This document shows, in pieces, positions 55,323 to 64,000 of a stretch of DNA of 64,000 nucleotides. The notes under the pieces were generated by a model. It was not told where the DNA came from and ran no database searches. It saw only the letters and a list, made by a program, of their open reading frames with translations. Each line of letters starts with the position of its first letter. Position 1 is the stretch's first letter. The position numbers were made by a program, and so were the translations under genes. Where the stretch lies: contig JARGSG010000081.1 in assembly GCA_030374805.1 (NCBI GenBank), positions 186,001-250,000 on the forward strand, in the 5' to 3' direction. Source of the stretch: Gracilaria gracilis. Taxonomy: Eukaryota; Rhodophyta; Florideophyceae; Gracilariales; Gracilariaceae.

Positions 55323-57472
55323 CACCGGACACACCGTTCCGGATATTGGTTGCCAATCTTGGCACCACACCCCAGTATCTTGTTAAGAACCAAGTCATTG
55401 GGTTAGTCACGCCACACCCGCTCGCTATGCTTCCTACCCGCATGACCGCTGCCGTTGTTCTCGGACTTGTTCCCTCTGAAGAGGATAGCGCTCCATCGAA
55501 GGAGGGGGAGGAAGAAGCAGTTACCAATACTTCTAATGCGGTTTCAACGGGACAGCCCTCGAGTAACTCGGAATTAAAACCTGTATCAGGAATGGAGAAG
55601 CGTGGACCAACGAGCTACGACAAGGTTGACCCCTTGAAGGCGCTCGAGAAACTTGATCTCGATCATGTTCCAGAGTCGCAACGTGAACGTCTGAGAGACA
55701 TGTTACGGGAGTTTACCACAATTTGGGATGGCTCTCTTTGAGAGATAAGTGCTACGGAACACCGTACCGACTTGTTGCCGAACTCGCGTCTGGTAGCAGA
55801 ACCCCCTTACAGGGCAGGATCGAAGGCTCGAGAAGAGGAACAGTTCCAAGTGGACAAGATGCTCCGCGCTGGAGTGATCGAACCGGCTCAATCGCCGTGG
55901 GCGTCCCTAGTGGTACTGGCACTCAAAGCCGACGGAACTTGGAGGTTCTGTGTCGACTATCGCCGGCTCAACGCCGTGACGGTCAGGGACACCTACTCTA
56001 TTCCTCGTATGGACGAGTGCATCGATTCGCTTAGTACCGCTACCGTGTTCACGGCATTAGACGCCAATTGGGGATACTGGCAAGTCCCTGTTAGGGAGAA
56101 AGACCGCGATAAGACTGCGTTAGTTTGCCACTCGGGCTCGTACCGCTTTAAGCGGATGCCGTTTGGTTTAACCAATGCCCCCGCTACGTTTCAGCGTGCC
56201 ATCGACATCTTGTTGAACCGCTTTAAGTGGCGGACGTGTCTAGTGTATCTAGACGACATTATCGTGTTTTCCAGTAATCTGGACGATCATCTTACCCATG
56301 TCAGGGACTTGATGACCATTTTGCGCGATGCAGGAATAACCCTCAAACTGAGGAAGTGTGAGTTCTTGACCGACACCGTCAAGTATCTTGGGCACATAAT
56401 CCGTCCAGGACGGTTGATGATCGAGGACGCTCGAGTCAAGTCCCTTGCCAAGGCGAAGGAACCGCGAACTCAAACGGAGCACCGCTCCTGCCTAGGGTTA
56501 GTCAACTTCTACAGACGGTTCGTACCGAACTTCTCGGACATTGCGGCGCCCCTTAACTCCCTACTGCGGAAAGGACAGCCACCAAAACTGGACCTCTTTA
56601 CGCCCGCGCAAGCAGAGGCGTTTAACTCCTTAAAAAGGAGGCAGTCACTACTGCACCGATTTTCTCGTTACCGCAACCCGGCTTGCCGTTCTCAGTGGAC
56701 ACGGATTCGAGCGACTACCAAGTGGATGCGCTCTTTTCCAAACCACCCCCGAAGGGGAACGGAAACCCATTGGGTACTGGTCGCGCTCGCTTAACGTTCA
56801 TGAACGGAACTACTCCGTGTCGGAGAAGGAATGTCTCGCCGTCGTGTGGGCCCTTTCCACTCTCCGCCCTTATCTCTTGGGTGTGCACACTTTACCGTGT
56901 ACACGGATCATTCCTCGTTGAGGTGGTTGATGAACATTTCAGATCCATCTGGCCGCCTTATGCGGTGGAGGCTCCGCCTAGCGGAATTCGACTTCGAAGT
57001 GATCTACAAGAAGGGGACCCTGAACACTCAGGCGGACGCACTGTTGCGCGTAATCACTGATGGGGAAACTGTTACCGTCGAAGACGAAGAGATACCTTGC
57101 TTCGTCATTGACGGGAAAGCATCGGAACCCCCAGAGTGGCAATTCGACGATTGGCCAGACGACTGGGATGACTCGGACGCAGATATTGACGAACTACTCG
57201 CATCTGGCGAGATTGAGGCTGCAAAGCCCCTGGCGGGGAATTTTGTACCGGTATCACCGGAAGAAATGATCCGAGAACAACACGGAGACCCATTCTGCAT
57301 CCGTATCCGTGCCCGACTTAACGGTGGTGACACCCTCCCATTCGAGGTTCACGACATCGGCTATCTCATCAGGACAGTCGAGTCACACCCACAAGTTGTG
57401 GTACCACATTCGTTGCAGACGAGGATTCCCCACCTATCGCATTACGCAAAATTAGGCGGCCACGCAGGTTGA
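55323..57472 (+). pseudogene. pol: Ty3 reverse transcriptase and RNase H (copy 2)
   Basis: After a linker and TGA 55739 (Gly in copy 1), the RT reads EEEQFQVDKMLRAGVIEP, ADGTWRFCVDYRRLN, the AL-D (FTALDANWGYWQVPV) metal site, FKRMPFGLTNAPATFQ, and LVYLDDIIVFS with the catalytic YLDD, then LGHIIRPG and FLG-type text (CLGLVNFYRRFVPNFS). An extra base in an A run near 56,636 shifts the RNase H ([14 protein letters not shown]), and reading returns to the RT frame by about 56,830 ([25 protein letters not shown]). The frame ends at TGA 57470, which copy 1 shares. RT/RNase H copies the element RNA into DNA. Confidence 0.92.
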
Positions 57473-58759
57473 AGGAAACTGTACCTCACATTGAGGAGAG
57501 ACTTCTACTGGCCCGCCATGGCGGTGGATTGTTACGCTACGGTACGCTTCTGTACGGAATGCGCAAAAACCCGGGTGAAGCTCCGAAAGAATTCGAAGAA
57601 AGTGAAACTCTTCCCTGCCAGGGCACCGCTTGAATTTGTGGCGATCGATATTCTCGGTCCACTACTTACCACTCGGAGAGGAAACAAATTCTTACTCGTT
57701 ATTACGGATCGGTTCTCGAAACTGGTTCGGACAATACCTGTCAAGAGGATCACCGCTTTCACGGTTGCGAAGGCCTTTGCCACGCACTGGATCTTCGTCT
57801 ACGGTCCTCTTGTGGAGTTATTATCCGATAACGGAAAGCAATTTGAGTCAAGGTTCTTCCAAGATGTATGTCGCATCCTGGACATGAAAAACCTCTTCAC
57901 AACCACTTACCATTTCCAATGTAATGGGCAAGTTGGGCGGTTTAATCGAACCATGCTCGCATCCCTCCGATCGTACGTTGCTGATCACCCAAAAACATGG
58001 GACTTGTACACCGATGCCTTAACCTTCGCGTATAATACGCAGGTTCACAAAACTACTGGTGTTTCCCCGTTTGAACTCGTCTTGTCACGTACACCTCCGC
58101 CAGTGGCGTTAAAATCACAGGCTACGCTGGGAAATTTCCCCTCCGTGGGTGACTATGGCCAGAAATGGAAGGCCTCGCTTACTAAGCTCGTACCAGCCGC
58201 TCTCCAATCCATGGGGAGGGCCCAAGCCGCTTATAAGCGTGATTTTGATGCTCGCTTGCGAGGACGTACACCCTCCACACTCGTCGAGGGTAATCACGAA
58301 TTTGTACGGAAGGAACACTATAACTCTGAACAGGGAAAAAGTCATAACCTCTCGCCTGTGGCGGATGGACCCTTTAAGCTCATCTCGGTTACACAGGACA
58401 CCGTGGTAGTGCAAATGCCGGACTCGCAGGAGCGCATTTCCCGCGATCGCGTGGTACTCGCATCCCCACCCTCATCTGAGGTCACCCCGCCCGTAGCAAG
58501 TGCCGGTAATACGGTTGACGCAACTAAACCGGACAATTCCGTGGAAGCTCGACCATGGATCTTACCACACCCCAACCGGGGACTTACAGACCTCCCGATC
58601 ACATCGGCTTCGCCGATTGTATCGGAAAACATTGGCCAGGAAGGCCCACCCATTCCACCCCCATCTACAAATGTCACACACCGCAATGCGGATAATCCTA
58701 CTACTCCCCACACCGCTCCGTCTGAGAAAGGGGAGGAGGTTCATCGCTCTGGCGAGTAA
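57473..58759 (+). pseudogene. Ty3 integrase (copy 2)
   Basis: The zinc-binding HHCC part straddles the TGA at 57470: LSHYAKLGGH before it, then YATVRFCTECAKT after. The core has FVAIDILGPL (first Asp) and LLSDNGKQFES (second Asp). The third catalytic residue, normally Glu in V-E-R-FNR, is Gly here (QVGRFNRTML), so the enzyme is inactive; copy 1 keeps the Glu. The C-terminal GPY/F-like part follows (LSPVADGPFKLISV). The frame then enters a disordered Pro/Thr-rich linker and meets TAA at 58757, beyond which it stays open. Confidence 0.9.
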
Positions 58760-59968
58760 TCGACACCGAAGTCGCGTCGGGCGAGTAACAGTGGCTCACG
58801 GACTGTACGGACATTTCCGGATGTTCCGGTAGACACACAGGAGTCGCATTCGCATAGCGCGCCTAAGTCGCAGTCGAAACCCGCAAACGGGAACAATACA
58901 CCGGCGGCGGGAACGGCTCCTCACGCAGAAGCGGAAATGTCGAAGGCACAAGAGGATCGCGGTAAGAAACCAGCAGCGCTGGACGACCAGAAGCCGAACG
59001 ATGGCGTCGAATCAACACCGACGCCGTCGGGACGAAGCCCCGCTGGGGAAAGCGCAAGGACGCCGAAACCTACCGCGCAAAGCGAAGCAATCGAACCAGG
59101 AAGCATGGGGAGGACTGCCGAGCAACCGCGAGCAGTGAAGAAGATGGACCCGAGTGTCTCGGTACAAACTGACACCACCGTCGGTGGAATACCGGGTACT
59201 CCGGGAGGAACGCACGTCAAGGACGGAGCAAAGCTACCAAATACTGGGCGCACAGCGACAGCCTCCACTGGAGTTAGTGCGGAGATCGCGAGATCGCCGA
59301 CGCGCAGCGCTGCCGTAAGCCCCGGTATCCCGGAAGTAACTGCCCGAGACGGGAGTTCAAAAATTGAAGATTTTGAAGAAATCACGGCGCAGCCGTTGGA
59401 TGACACCTGCAACAGGGAGGCGGAATCGCATCCGACGCATGAGGGCCAACCGTTGGGACAGTCACGTGCACGCACGGTTGACGAGCCGACCAAGGCGGTA
59501 TCTTCCGCTCCAAGCGGACGAGACGAACACCAACCCGCTGTGGCACCGAGTGCACCGTCATGACGGAAGGACGCACGCAAGCTTGCGGTAAGGAAACATG
59601 TTGATGTTGGCACACCAAGCTCTACAGATCCCATACTAGGGAAAACAACCGCACAAGCGGGGAGCAACGCCACGACATCAACACCTGCAACGGGAAGCGC
59701 GCCCCTACAGGGGTTATCACGGAACGATGTGACGGCGACACGGCAAGGCCGGCAGGTGTACGTGCAAGAGTACATTGTCGACCGAATTGTGGGACATACC
59801 TGGGACCACGAGGGTATTCTTCTCTACCGCGTCCGTTGGTACGGTTATGACCCACAGTGGGATACACTCGAACCGATCGAGCACATTCCTCGCTCGAAGG
59901 TAGTTCAGTATCACCGCCGTGCGGGAACCGCTACACCAGCGACGCTGGACCTGGCCCAAGTGGGATAA
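58760..59968 (+). pseudogene. Ty3 pol C-terminal linker and chromodomain (copy 2)
   Basis: Continues the integrase frame past TAA 58757: about 265 codons of disordered Ser/Thr/Pro/Ala-rich linker, TGA at 59561, then a chromodomain (about 59,757-59,930) with YIVDRIVGHTWDHEG, LYRVRWYGYDPQWDTLEP and VVQYHRR. The aromatic cage positions (Tyr, Trp, Tyr/Trp) appear present. Such chromodomains bind methylated histone H3 and steer integration to heterochromatin. The linker is unusually long for this class. Confidence 0.85.
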
Positions 59969-60266
59969 GACTACCGTGAATACGGAATGGAAGGCTAAGT
60001 GGAACACGTCGTACGACGGAAGTAACACAATACCACCTAGGTGGGAACTTTCGCCGAAGCGACAGTTCGGTTGGCTCGCGCCACCCGAACCACCGTTTTT
60101 TCGAAGAAGACTCATTCCTAAGGGGTTTTCGTCCAGCGAGCTGGTAGTGACGACAGCGTCAGACCGCAAGCACGGTTTTCCCCCTCAGAAGGGTGCGCAA
60201 TTGTCGCGTGCACCGCACGAATTATACCGGTTCCCACCGGGAATAGAAGAACAATCGCCCGTCTAG
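59919..60266 (+). pseudogene. Ty3 pol C-terminal tail in another frame
   Basis: After the chromodomain, coding text moves to a second frame: RRWTWPKWDKTTVNTEWKAK, PPRWELSPKRQFGWLAPPEP, ending at TAG 60264. It is probably the true C-terminus of Pol, displaced by an indel near 59,935. Trp/Pro-rich; function unknown. Confidence 0.5.
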
Positions 60267-60362
60267 GACGGTTAAGAAAAGGAAGAAGACAACACTTGTC
60301 TCAAGGTCTATCAACTATCACTCGGTAATCACCCAAGAATTGGGGAGGGCAAGACAGAAGGG

Positions 60363-62243
60363 CTAGTGCCCGGTGCCGTCGCCCTCCTCTGGAGTTGGCA
60401 TGCCGCCAAGGCGTTGAGCGAGTGAATCGCGCATCTCGGCGACGTTGCCGGTGGCCATGCGAGCGCCCAGACACGACTCTCGGAGGAACCTCGCGATGAT
60501 GGCACCCTCGTCGGTACCCACGGATGGGGGAACTGACCCAGTTGCTGGGATTGCCGCCACTGGTGGGGACGAAGCAGGTACCGCTTCCGCGGGTTCGTTT
60601 TCCGGCGCGCTGCTGCTGCCTTCCTCCATCGGAGTGCCGGGGATCTCCTCGATGGCCACCTCGTCACCGCCATCACCCGGTTCAACGGAATCATTTTCAT
60701 ACATGAGGTCGTCCTCGAGGTAAGCTCGGTGGTACTCGTCGGAGTCAACAGACCCAAGGGGGTGATCGGCCGGCACGTGTCGGGGAGCATTACGGAGCTC
60801 TGCCGCTTCGCTAGCGGAGATTTCCTGGTACTCCCAGGGGTCAAAGAAGATGAAATCGCCCGCAAGAGCGGTATTTCTTCCCAGAATTGGGCCCGATACA
60901 CCTGCACCCGGGGCTCCCGCTCTACCGCTCTGCCTCAGCGGGACCTCACTCCAGTCGACATTCTCGATGAAGTCGAGGAGACCGAGAACTTCCTCGTTGT
61001 TCGCACGACCTCCAAGGGGGATGGAAAGGTCGAGGTTTCGGATACCTGCCCGCAAGCGCGGAGGGATGAACCAGAGTCGATACTGGTCATAAGCCTCGGC
61101 GAGGATATATGCCGCAGTGCGGACGGCCCATTCGGTGACCACAACCGACCACAACCCGGATCGGGGATCCGCAATCAGCACGGACCCTAGATAGGTGAAT
61201 ACCGGGGGCAGCTCGACGTAGCACCCCCGACACACCTCGAGGTGAGACCACCAATTGGGTAGAGGGACATACCGCCCTTGTCGGAAGGCCGGCGCGATGC
61301 GCTGCATCTCCACATTCTGATACGGAGCGAAATACCAGTCTCGGGAGAGAGTGCATCGTTCGAAACGGATGAAGTTCTGAAGAAAGAATGACCGCGAACG
61401 CCGCGGAAGGTAGCAGAACTCAGCCCGAAGAATCGGTCGTGTCCAGCATATAGCTTCTTGCCGCGCGACTGGCATTCCGCTCCAGGCGAAGGTTTCCAGT
61501 TCCGCAAGGCGGTCACAGTAACTCATCTCCCCGCGAGTGCGGTATCGTTCGACATCGAAGTCCAGCCCAATGGGGATCTGAAACTCGAATGGAGCCCGGC
61601 TCTGCCGTTTGTAAGCGATTTGCACGAAGATCGTGTGCGCTTCGTCACGGGATTCCCGGCCTTCTCGCAACACCTGGTGTACAGAGATCACCACGCGGCG
61701 TCTCCAATCCCACGAGGTGGTGAAAATCGCCGGTAGTTCCCCCGGAAGGGTGTTGTTACCGTCAATGTACTCAGCAATGAGGGATTCGTTGAATGTGGCA
61801 ACGGGATGGAACCACGTTGCAGACCGGAGGCGACGAGCCTGGCGCCAATTCTTTGGATTCAGCCCTACAAGGGAGTTTTAAGATGGCCATAACACCCCAG
61901 CGGGGAACCCACCGATGGGTCCCGCGCGCGCGGCGTGATTGGCGGAAGAACCAGAACCAGCATTGGGCTGGGAAAGAGGCTGTTGACTCCTCGGTAAGAG
62001 AGGCACGGATCGAAAGCCAGTGAAGCCCCCACGGGGGAAAGGAGGTTGGTTTGGTGGGATTCCGCTCATTGCAAGGTTAGTTCCCGTTGGCGACGGAGGG
62101 GAGGTTTTGGATGCGTTGGCAGGGTTGTCACTCGAGAGAGGTTCTTGGGCTGCGTTTGCAGGAGGTTGGGTGCGTGGTGAAGACAGTTGTTGTTCCGGCA
62201 GGCCGGTAGAAGGGGTACCTTTATAGGGTTCCGTCGGCGTCAT
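60363..62243 (-). CDS. antisense accessory ORF of the Ty3 element (about 625 residues, one in-frame stop)
   Basis: On the minus strand, opposite to gag-pol, a frame of 627 codons runs from the ATG at 62243 (42 bp inside the 3' LTR boundary) to a stop at 60363. Only one internal stop (TAA at 61878-61880, codon 122) breaks it, and 443 codons after the first GTG downstream are continuous. N-terminal about 120 residues: Pro/Ser/Asn-rich, disordered. Middle (codons about 125-480): folded-looking, rich in aromatic residues and Arg (FAWSGMPVARQEAICWTRP, FLQNFIRFERC, PNWWSHLEVCRGCYVELPP, VVTEWAVRTAAYILAEAYDQY). C-terminal about 140: acidic with Pro/Ala. I recognise no family. Antisense ORFs at this place are known in some plant Ty3 elements, but this text matches none I know. 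Confidence 0.7.
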
Positions 62244-62273
62244 CTTCCTCAAATTGAGGTAGTTCTTCCGCCT

Positions 62274-62285
62274 AGGAGGGGGAGA
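62274..62285 (+). other. polypurine tract
   Basis: Twelve purines (AGGAGGGGGAGA) directly abut the 3' LTR, the expected primer site for plus-strand DNA synthesis. Confidence 0.85.
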
Positions 62286-63061
62286 TGTAGTGCAACGCCC
62301 TCGGAAGGGGATGTGGAGGTACTTAGTTCATAATTCCCGTTGCACGGGAGGACTATTATATGAATAGTAATAACCATTGAGATGGGTTGGACACGTGGGT
62401 CACGGTGTGAGCTGGAGAGGTTGGCCACGGAACGTGGGTAATTACCACTGCTCGTGGGCTGATTTAGTTAGTTTATTTCTAATTATTAGTCAGCAAGCTG
62501 CACTACTTAGTGCGCCGGCGATCTCGCCGTCACACCAGTAAAGCTCCCACAACCAGGGTTGGCTCTAGACTTTCACGCCTTCGGCGGTCGTCAACTCTAC
62601 CAAGGAGGGATACCCCGTAGCACACGGATCGCCTATCCACCCTGCGTCCTCTAAAAGAACCCAATATTGGGAGTGTTTACCAACTATTGTCGCGTTCGAC
62701 CCTGTATAGGGAAAACCCGGGCTTGTGCCGTATACTTCGCCCCTTTTCCACCACATCTTGCGGATTCCCCTTTCCCTCTTACGAGTGCGTGGATATTCCA
62801 CCACTTGGTGGGTGTGTACTGCTAGCCCGTACGCTCTCCACACTGTGGACTCGCTCCCTCTCTCGAGGACCCCAACAGACCCTCGTAGAGGTGTATCAAT
62901 TCTTTTCTTGCTCTCCACGCTCCGTCGTGACGGTCTGGCCTCGGTCTTACACCCGACTTGGTCGTGCCATTCCAGAGAGTGCTCTGTTCGCTGACTACCC
63001 TCCAAGGAGGAAGATCCCGAACGTCATCATGGCTGCTTTCCCTCACGGGCATTGCACTACA
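62286..63061 (+). repeat. 3' LTR
   Basis: 776 bp with the same ends as the 5' LTR. Hand alignment shows about 40 substitutions (about 25 transitions, 15 transversions) and no gap. The start of the antisense ORF lies just upstream, so an antisense promoter in this LTR would read into it. Confidence 0.96.
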
Positions 63062-63066
63062 GTTGT
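63062..63066. repeat. 5-bp target-site duplication (right), GTTGT
   Basis: Matches 51451-51455. The sequence then continues GGAGATGGAG, the satellite text that followed GTTGT before insertion. Confidence 0.9.
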
Positions 63067-64000
63067 GGAGATGGAGAATGATTTTGATTGGCGGAGCGCT
63101 AGGTGGGTGGTTGGCAAGACCGGGAATCAAGTTGGTGAGAGGTTGTGGAGATGGAGAATGATTTGATGAGAGGTTGCTGGCGTTGTTGAAGAGGCGACTG
63201 GGTGCCTGATGGGCGCTCGGTGGATGATGGTTTGTAGAGAGAATGGAGTGGCGGAGCGCTGGGCTGGTGTTTGCCAAGATGCGGTATCAGTGGGTGAGAG
63301 GTTGTGGAGATGGGAAATGATTTGATAAGAGGTTGATGGCGTTGTATAAGAGGTGACTGAGTGCCTGATGGGCGCTAGGTGGATGATGGTTTGGTGTAAG
63401 AATGGAGTAGATGAACACTGGTCGGTAAGATAGTGCATCGAGTGGGTGAGCGGTTGTGGAGATGGAGGATGATTTCGATGAGAGGTAGCTGGCGTTGTTG
63501 AAGAGGTGACGGAGTGCGCGAGGAGCGGTCGGGTGATGATGGTTTGGGATGAGAATAGAGTAGCTGAGCACTGGGTGGCTGGTTGGTAAGATGGTGCATC
63601 GAGTGGGTGAGAGGTTGCAGAGATGGAGAATGATTTTGATGAGAGGTTGCTGGCGTTGTTGAAGAGGTGACTTTGAGGGCCTGATGGGCGTTCGGTGGAT
63701 GATGGTTTGTTGAGAGAATAGAGTGGCGGAGCGCTGGGCGGGTGGTTGCCTAGATGCGGAATCAGTGAGTGAGAGGTTGTAGAGATGAAGAATGGTTTTG
63801 ATGAGATGTTGCTGGCGTTGTTGAAGAGGTGACTGAGTGCTTGCTCGGCGCTTGGTGGATGATGATTTGTTCAGAGAATGGAGTGGCGGAGCGCTGGGCG
63901 GGTGGTTGGCAAGATGGGGAATCAGTGGGTGAGAGGTTGTCGAGATGGAGAATGATTTTGATGAGAGGTTGCTGGCGTTGTTGAAAAGGTGACTGAGTGC
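63067..64000. repeat. satellite array, right part (continues past the window)
   Basis: Same about 160-bp unit as on the left. The last about 390 bp (63,611-64,000) match 50,725-51,118 with no difference seen by eye, including variant words such as GACTTTGAGGGCC and GCTTGCTCGGCGCTTGG. Units at 63.1-63.6 kb are more diverged. The array runs off the end of the window. Confidence 0.93.

Larger units (their letters stand above)
51456..63061 (+). mobile_element. Ty3/gypsy chromodomain retrotransposon, full length (11,606 bp), copy 2
   Basis: Two 776-bp LTRs (51456-52231 and 62286-63061), both starting TGTAGTGCAA and ending TTGCACTACA, bound the element, with a 5-bp target duplication. Internal order on the plus strand: candidate PBS, gag with coiled coil and CCHC knuckle, protease, reverse transcriptase/RNase H, integrase, long linker, chromodomain, tail, then a long minus-strand ORF and a polypurine tract. 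By hand alignment the LTRs differ at about 40 sites (about 5%) with no indel, so this is an old insertion. Gag-pol has several in-frame stops and frameshifts, so it is not autonomous. Chromodomain Ty3 elements usually target heterochromatin, consistent with its place inside a satellite. Confidence 0.96.

Noticed and set aside
13744-61880. Fungal-type RIP as the source of all stops
   Set aside because: Many stop changes between the two Ty3 copies are transversions (GGA to TGA, TGC to TGA, TAT to TAA), and LTR differences are about 25 transitions to 15 transversions, not the near-pure C-to-T pattern of RIP. A local methylation-driven bias remains possible at 13.8 kb.
46035-64000. CRISPR array
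   Set aside because: Repeats are about 160 bp, degenerate and contiguous without spacers, in eukaryotic DNA with no cas genes.
1-64000. tRNA or rRNA genes
   Set aside because: Scanning for B-box-like GTTCGA words and conserved rRNA blocks gave no cloverleaf or rRNA match by eye. A covariance-model search would be decisive.

Overview
The window is eukaryotic nuclear DNA rich in transposons and decayed genes. Evidence: Ty3/gypsy retrotransposons with a chromodomain, CACTA-type (tnp2) and PIF/Harbinger DNA transposons, a MAPKK-type kinase, a MYND-type zinc finger, a HEAT-repeat protein, a probable spliceosomal intron at 3.6-3.7 kb, and a nucleosome-length satellite array. No prokaryotic gene order, rRNA, tRNA or CRISPR array was seen. 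The lineage cannot be fixed from sequence alone. The intron-poor layout, Ser/Pro-rich secreted proteins and TE mix would suit an alga (a florideophyte red alga such as Chondrus is my guess) or another protist; a fungus is less likely.

Layout. 0.5-8.1 kb: host-like genes (MAPKK-like kinase, LYR-motif protein, Lys-rich nuclear protein, 2OG-Fe(II) oxygenase, multi-pass membrane protein), nearly all broken by stops or frameshifts. 8.3-13.3 kb: an unusual three-gene block (nuclear 2OG-oxygenase-like gene, divergent membrane gene, basic coiled-coil gene). 13.7-24.7 kb: three separate Harbinger-type units plus GC-rich or low-complexity DNA. 25-32.7 kb: a Ser/Pro/Cys-rich secreted-type protein, a two-TM protein, a HEAT protein (PP2A/PP4-regulatory-like) and a MYND-like protein. 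32.7-39.1 kb: a CACTA tnp2 transposase with possibly associated ORFs. 39.9-45.2 kb: an internal, LTR-less Ty3 fragment. 45.4-46.1 kb: a tnp2-like fragment that runs into the satellite. 46.0-51.5 and 63.1-64.0 kb: a satellite of about 160 bp with higher-order periodicity (657 bp and larger). 51,456-63,061: a complete-length 11.6 kb Ty3/gypsy chromodomain element, with 776-bp LTRs and a GTTGT target duplication, inserted in that satellite.

Two things stand out. First, the Ty3 element carries a long antisense reading frame (about 625 residues, one in-frame stop) between the chromodomain/tail and the 3' LTR; I recognise no family. Second, many genes here have stop codons inside frames that otherwise stay readable, sometimes three or four stops with no frameshift. 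The simplest reading is substitution-driven decay in heterochromatin; the two LTRs show about 40 substitutions and no indel. The satellite unit length, higher-order structure and chromodomain retroelement suggest a centromeric or pericentromeric region, but this is inference.
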